Assembly (NCBI RefSeq): GCF_921293095.1
Contig: NC_060252.1
Location: 7,440,001 to 7,504,000 of the forward strand
Reading direction: 5' to 3'
Origin: Ischnura elegans
Taxonomy: Eukaryota > Arthropoda > Insecta > Odonata > Coenagrionidae
DNA: 64,000 nt
This document shows positions 59,122 through 64,000 of this stretch, piece by piece. Both the position numbers and the translations under genes were made by a program. Every line of letters starts with the position of its first letter. Position 1 is the stretch's first letter. Under the pieces are notes generated by a model. The model was not told the origin of the DNA. It did no database searches and saw nothing but the letters and a program-made list of their open reading frames with translations.

Positions 59122-59133
59122 TAATGCGACGGA

Positions 59134-59422
59134 CATGTGCCTATCCACCGAGGGGCAGGGGGGGCAGCTACCCCACCCCCCCCTAGAAGCCAAAATTGCT
59201 AAAGTCTTTAAGCCAAATCAGTAACGAGTTGAAACGAAAGTATTCGCCAAATTTTCCTCAAACCAACGAAAAATGATATGTATTAGTATAAGATATTTAA
59301 ATAAAATAAAACTATTTTTTCAAGGAAATAATCTCATAAACTAATGTCACAACTTGGTTTGCCCCCCCCCCCCCCCCCCTCCCGCCCCACTCCCCATTGT
59401 TATGATCCTGGGTACGCCCTTG
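59134..59422. mobile_element. 289-bp hAT-type MITE with 8-bp target duplication, copy B only
   Basis: It is flanked by exact GCGACGGA (59,126-59,133 and 59,423-59,430). The left end is CATGTGCCTATCCACC. The reversed right end is CAAGGGCGTACCCAGG, giving an inverted repeat with several mismatches. Just inside are C-rich and G-rich tracts, including about 20 consecutive C near 59,363-59,382. It landed four bases from the Harbinger element's right target site. Confidence 0.8.
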
Positions 59423-59430
59423 GCGACGGA

Positions 59431-60163
59431 TAAGATTAATTTCCTCGGCGCAAGGGGTTTGTGGTTTAAAAATTCACAATCGTAAAAAAATATATCGGGC
59501 AGCAAATTTTGGACGAAGGACGCACATGAGGTGGCCGCTTTCAGACGCCAATGGGCTTTGCGTTAATTTATTCCGCCACAGTTAAAAAATATTGAAATTT
59601 TACGCAATGCTACAAAATATTGACATATTCGAATGGCACTTGGACTTCTAACAATCTGTAGACTTGCATAATTAATTAGGTACGAAAGAAAATACCAACA
59701 ATGATGGAGATATATGTACTGAAATAAAATATTTGTGTTGAAAATATGAAAGTATTGACCGTAGGCCAATTAGGAAGATGGATTACCATAACTGAAAAAT
59801 ATTGTAAAGAAATAATTTAAGCAATGCGTTGATACTCATTGTACATTTAAAGGAAATTCCTTTTAAGTTAATTTAAGATAACGTTACAAAAATAATGAAA
59901 ATGCGATGAAAGGTTAGCAAAAGGTGTATCACTAATACTGAACTGTGGGCCTAAAAACCTTGTTAATCTAACAAGAGTGGTAAAAGCAAAGGAAGATACA
60001 TGGTCGTTACTAAAGAAAATATGAAATTATCATACTTGGTAATGTCCATTACATTCCATCATGATACATGTGTAATGGTCAATATGTAATATAAATCGGT
60101 TCAGATCGTTTTATACGTAATACAGACCACGCCGTTTTGCTGCATATGAGCCGCCATGCTTGC
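59431..60163. other. Duplicated AT-rich sequence (copy B)
   Basis: It is collinear with 23,951-24,620 from about 59,490. No gene was recognised. Confidence 0.45.
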
Positions 60164-60171
60164 GATTTAGA

Positions 60172-60354
60172 ATGAGGCGGATCTAGGGGAGGTGCACGGG
60201 GGCACTTGCCCCCCCTAAAACCCTCCCCAGACCCTTTAAAATATGCAAGGTTTTCAATACGGTCCAATTATCATTTATTCGTTTTGTATAACGAGGTATC
60301 CTGGTGTCCCCCCAAAACAAAATCCTGGATAGGGCTTTGCTTTTACGGCGCCTG
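60172..60354. mobile_element. 183-bp hAT-type MITE, copy B only
   Basis: It is flanked by GATTTAGA (60,164-60,171) and GATTTATA (60,355-60,362); copy A has GATTTAAA once (about 24,632-24,639). Ends are ATGAGGCGGATC and the reversed CAGGCGCCG. Internal motifs such as GGGGGCACTTGCCCCCCCT and ATCCTGGATAGGG are typical of a short G/C-arm MITE group. Confidence 0.65.
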
Positions 60355-60362
60355 GATTTATA

Positions 60363-62086
60363 TGGTACTTTCCATTATATTTCAGTCAAATACGACCACT
60401 GCCAATCAAGTGACTGTCGACGATGATATAAGGACATCTCCTTTGACGTTTTCCTACTTTCAAACCTAGGGCTTGACACCTTGGTTGTCTGGACACTCCA
60501 CTGATCTCCGTGTAGCGGTTGGAGGACAAATGTGTCACAAGAAGTGATCTGTGGACCTCGTCAAAAACATGAGGACTCTTGAAACCCTCGTAGCCGAGTT
60601 TCTATTTAGGCGCCCCTTACATATATCGTTGAACACCACCCCTGTGACCTCATTAGATCCTAACGGTTGCTTCTTACATAATAAAAGTAGTTCTATTATT
60701 TTCCCATGACCATTAAACTAGAATATGACATTTTCATCCAGATACTCACTTTTTTTCTATCTCAAATTTTATAAACTTAGAATCCTCACGTGGCTCAATA
60801 AACTTAAATGATTGATTACGCTCGATACCTTTGCAGCCAAGTTTATCTTTTGCCCCCCCTTTGACATCGGGGGTGATCACCCTTGTGACCTCATTAGACC
60901 CTCACGGTTGGTATATCGCTAATGAAAGTAGTTAATAAAAAGTATTTTCCCATATCCATGAACCTAGAATACGGCATGTTCATCGATATATTATTCTTAT
61001 CAAAATTAATGCATTCAAAGATATACAAAAATTTCATAAAAGTACATGATAATTAAACAAGTAATATTTGAAGCGAAACGACAAAGACAATAAGTTGGGA
61101 AAACAATATACAGAGAAAGGACTTTTTTCTATTTTTTTGGTTTTTAATCCCCACATATCTAAATAAAATTTGCATAATTGCACCCACACCATGATGTTAA
61201 CTATATTCTACTTTCTGCTGAGTATTTGTGTGACTTCAATAAAATGAAGCAAACTATTAATTATGTATTTCACACCAGTAAAATAAACGCAATCAAAGGC
61301 AAAATTCATTAACATGAATGCATAAATAAAAAATGTAAAAAAGCTTTCTCATCGAAAACCAATTGAAAAATGGCTATAAGAATTATACTTAGATGGCAGA
61401 TCAGCTTATCGAGAGAAAACAATTATGATTACATAATAACAGCATTGAACAAAAGACATAAGCAAAAAAAATGGAAAAACCGCAGTACCTCAAATCTTTA
61501 TTAATTAAAGCTTGTTCTGCATGTACTAACAAAAATTAGGACATCCTAAAATTAAAAAATCAAGCATAAGAACTTATTTTAACAAATTAATTATAATGAA
61601 TTAATCGAATTACCTATTTATTTTACATATAATATCTATTATCAATGCATATCACTTAAAAACACTTTTAAGAGCAGTGAAAATAAATACAATAAAAAAA
61701 AGATATAAAATAAAATATCATCGTCATTTCCACCAAAATAACATTCCAGTGATAGTAAAAAAACATAAAATGCATTTAAAACTATTTTCATTGTTTTAAA
61801 AAAGGCAGTAAAAATCATTTATCTGATGATAGTCATGAGAAAACAAAACAAAACAAATTCAATAAAAAAATTGGTAGATAATTAAAATTCAAAATATAAT
61901 TAAATTACGTGATTATTAAATCATAAATATTATCATAAAACATATATCAAGCGAAACAACTAAAATAATACAGAAGGAAAACAACATAAATTGGACAAAA
62001 TTACTAAGAGCCAAAACTTGGGTAAATTTTATCATCGCACAACTCAATAGCACATAGAATATCAACAGAATATGAGAAGACACTAA
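60363..62086. other. Duplicated AT-rich sequence (copy B)
   Basis: It is collinear with 24,640-26,051 apart from extra sequence at about 60,540-60,900. No gene was recognised. Confidence 0.5.
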
Positions 62087-64000
62087 GGGCCGTATTTTTA
62101 AACAATACTCTTATCGCCGGAGTGGGATGAGAAAGAGTTGTATCTCCACCTACTATTCGCAGTCAAGAACGTTCCTACAGCAACACCAAACTCTTCCTCT
62201 TCGAAGTAGTGGGTGTTGAGTTGATCGCTGAAATTCTCATATCTACGTCATGCGTTGTGTGACGTTTGCTGCCCACAGTTCATTGCGGCAAGAACGCATC
62301 AACAAAAAGAAGATCGCTTCTATTAATAAAACTGGAGGACAACAAGATGGACAGGCTTACAAGGGAAGAGACGAAGTTGTTGATTGGCGTCATAACTAGC
62401 GTCTGGAGGTGTCGGAAAGCAAGAAGACGGATGCATTATGGAATGCGAAGAAGGCGAGATCCTAGTTGAATGTGCAGCACGAATTTAATTCGAACGAATT
62501 TGTTCGGAAGGTAAGTATGTTTGTTTGGAAGTATGATGGTGATAAATGCATTGTCTGATAGTTGAAAAGATTTTTGTTTCAATGAACAATTAATTATGAA
62601 AAATGGTTGCTGACTGATCGCTAACTATTTATCAAAGTCATAATTTTAAAACTATCTATAAATTCGGAGACATTTTCATGAAGAGCCATTCTGCGATTGC
62701 GACTATCCATGCTCGGCAGTTCGCGAGACAACTTGCTCATTTTCAACAAAAATCTAACATAACTCGTGTAAGTCTGTTGGTAACATCGACGTAGCTCATT
62801 CTAGGTTCGTAGCTAGTTCATTGGTTTTGGGGTTTAAAAACCGGTGAAAAGCTATAACTTTTTTTTAAATTCTTTGCTGAAATCCTCATAAAGTGCACTT
62901 TGGTGGTAGATTGCAAAAAACCTTCGTGATTATGTCGCGGCCAGAGATTTTCCACGAAACGTATTTCCCTTCATTTCCAATACAAGATTAGACGTGATTC
63001 GCGCCATGCGATACAAGTAAATCTTATTTTCCTGCGCCGAAATCAAAATCTTCACAACAATAATTCCAAGTTAATGGAATGTTAATGGAATTATTATTGT
63101 GAAGCTTTTGGTTTCGGCTTGTAGCGGCGGGGTAGGGGTAACAATTAAAACGACTCCGCAATGGTGGCGGAGTTGCTGTAATTGTTATTTGGTGGCAAAG
63201 TAAATAAATTCGTGAATATACGTAGTGTACGTGTAGCATTATCAATTGTGGCTGTAGTGATGGATATTTATTTTTGGTTTGGTTACAAGTCCAGTGATAT
63301 ATTTTGTCGTAAATCTCAATGTAACGGATAATTTTTCTATCTCACAGCGTACCGCCAAGCAATTGAGGAAGAGTTGTGATAATATCAAGATGAGGAAACG
63401 GGAAGAGCTGGCGAATGAAAGGCAGGAGATGATGAAGAGTGGTGGCGGACCAATGACACCCACCAGTAAGGAAGATTTGCCACCAGAGATGGAAATAGCC
63501 TCGCCGTCCGTCTCCTACTCTCCGGCGAATGCTGGGGACTCTGATGCGTTGGCGGTCCCTAGCGTTTCCCCGGTGGGTAGGGATGGGACCTTGGATTGTT
63601 TGCTTCCTCTCAACATTTCTGAGATATCAGGCAAGTTGATTAAAAAAACGGGTATGTTCCTATCATTATTAAAGGGAATTCCTTAGTGTTGCACTGAGAT
63701 TATTATCAAGTAAAATATTATCATGTTGCATCTGTCAGTCAAAAAATATAAAATGTGTACAGTACCATGATTGTGCTTAAAGGAATACAACTTCGTTAAA
63801 GAGAAATTGACCTGCATCATACTAGCCTTTGTGTATTGTGTGGTTATTTTTCTGTGACCTTTATAAAATGTCATTGCATATCCAATATAATCATCATGGT
63901 TGAAGTTAAGTTGAGTTACTTGATGCTATTTCCAGGAATTATGTCACATGATTTTCATTAATCAACGTTATACTTTCTTATTTTTCCTCTGAGTTAAATG
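62087..64000 (+). mobile_element. PIF/Harbinger element, left part (continues past the window)
   Basis: Copy A/B homology breaks exactly after a TAA (62,084-62,086; A 26,049-26,051). The next bases, GGGCCGTATTTTTAAACAAT, look like a Harbinger terminal repeat. A spliced Myb/SANT-like gene, the usual partner of the Harbinger transposase, follows on the plus strand. The right end and any transposase are not in view. 63,652-64,000 has no further feature. Confidence 0.7.
62347..63651 (+). pseudogene. Myb/SANT-like (zeste/MSANTD-type) DNA-binding protein of a Harbinger element, two exons, disabled
   Basis: Exon 1 (62,347-62,510) begins MDRLTREETKLLIGVIT. It then shifts frame at about 62,396-62,402 to LEVSESKKTDALWNAKKARS, meets TAG at 62,463-62,465 where a Trp is expected, and ends NVQHEFNSNEFVRK at a GTAAGT donor. 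Exon 2 follows TCTATCTCACAG (63,347) in matching phase: RTAKQLRKSCDNIKMRKREE, then MMKSGGGP and a Pro/Ser-rich acidic tail. A GTATGT donor at 63,652 may lead to a further exon. In this family the trihelix-like domain binds the transposon ends and helps bring the transposase to the nucleus. Exon 2 is open and exon 1 carries two lesions. A sequencing error could explain the shift but is less likely to explain both. Confidence 0.7.

Larger units (their letters stand above)
33850..62086. repeat. Copy B of a diverged segmental duplication
   Basis: This is the direct-oriented paralogue of 2,200-26,051. It is longer because of insertions: about 1.3 kb more LINE (34,200-35,530), and segments at about 44,557-44,980, 50,245-50,873, 51,400-53,065, 53,656-55,145, 55,450-56,120, 58,448-59,422 and 60,172-60,354. 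Homology to copy A stops at 62,086, where a Harbinger element begins. Several features look more decayed in B, for example the stop codon in the 104-bp exon at 36,486-36,589. Confidence 0.9.

Noticed and set aside
58902..59193. Overlapping 85-94-codon frames on both strands
   Set aside because: They lie across the GC-rich right end of the Harbinger element and the start of the hAT MITE, and are compositional.

Overview
The window is non-coding-dominated, AT-rich eukaryotic DNA. It looks like an arthropod, most likely an insect. The evidence is eukaryotic splice signals, abundant decayed non-LTR retrotransposons (one with the TAGATG-type 3' end common in insects), a Penelope-like element, PIF/Harbinger and hAT transposons, and tRNA-headed SINE fragments. 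There is no bacterial operon, rRNA, intact tRNA or CRISPR array. No long intact host protein gene is visible. Nearly all long reading frames belong to transposable elements or are chance.

The main architectural fact is a direct, diverged segmental duplication. Copy A runs from about 2.2 to 26.05 kb. Copy B runs from about 33.85 to 62.09 kb in the same orientation. By eye the copies differ at roughly 10-15% of aligned positions and at many indels. Approximate anchors (A/B) are 3.64/36.46, 5.0/37.82, 6.55/39.49, 7.3/40.0, 9.4/41.73, 12.0/44.0, 13.75/46.2, 17.03/48.73, 19.08/53.07, 19.74/55.15, 21.18/56.96 and 23.95/59.49 kb. Because each copy serves as the other's empty site, many indels resolve into dated events: hAT and Harbinger-type insertions with target-site duplications, truncated retroposons, a 56-bp micro-inversion, a locally templated insertion and a filler-bearing deletion.

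Region by region: 0-2.2 kb holds a 5'-truncated Penelope-like element (RT end plus GIY-YIG nuclease). 2.2-3.2 kb is a gutted LINE. 3.6-6.8 kb holds the best host-gene signal, a divergent promoter (CRE, two CCAAT boxes, a perfect heat-shock element) flanked by minus-strand exons (4,987 and 3,674-3,777) and plus-strand exons (to 5,685 and 6,550-6,786). Its splice sites are kept in copy B at 36.5-39.7 kb. 8.8-9.5 kb holds another minus-strand donor/acceptor pair. 10-26 kb is mostly repeats. 26-29.6 kb (single copy in this window) carries candidate minus-strand exons, including three repeated 3' splice sites. 30.4-36 kb is a LINE graveyard with a twin-primed (5'-inverted) jockey/CR1-like element. 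36-62 kb is copy B. From 62,087 to the window end lies a PIF/Harbinger element whose spliced Myb/SANT-like gene is disabled in exon 1.

The splicing and promoter calls rest on motifs plus conservation between two paralogous copies. They are hypotheses that RNA data would settle. Family names for elements come from motif recognition, not from searches.
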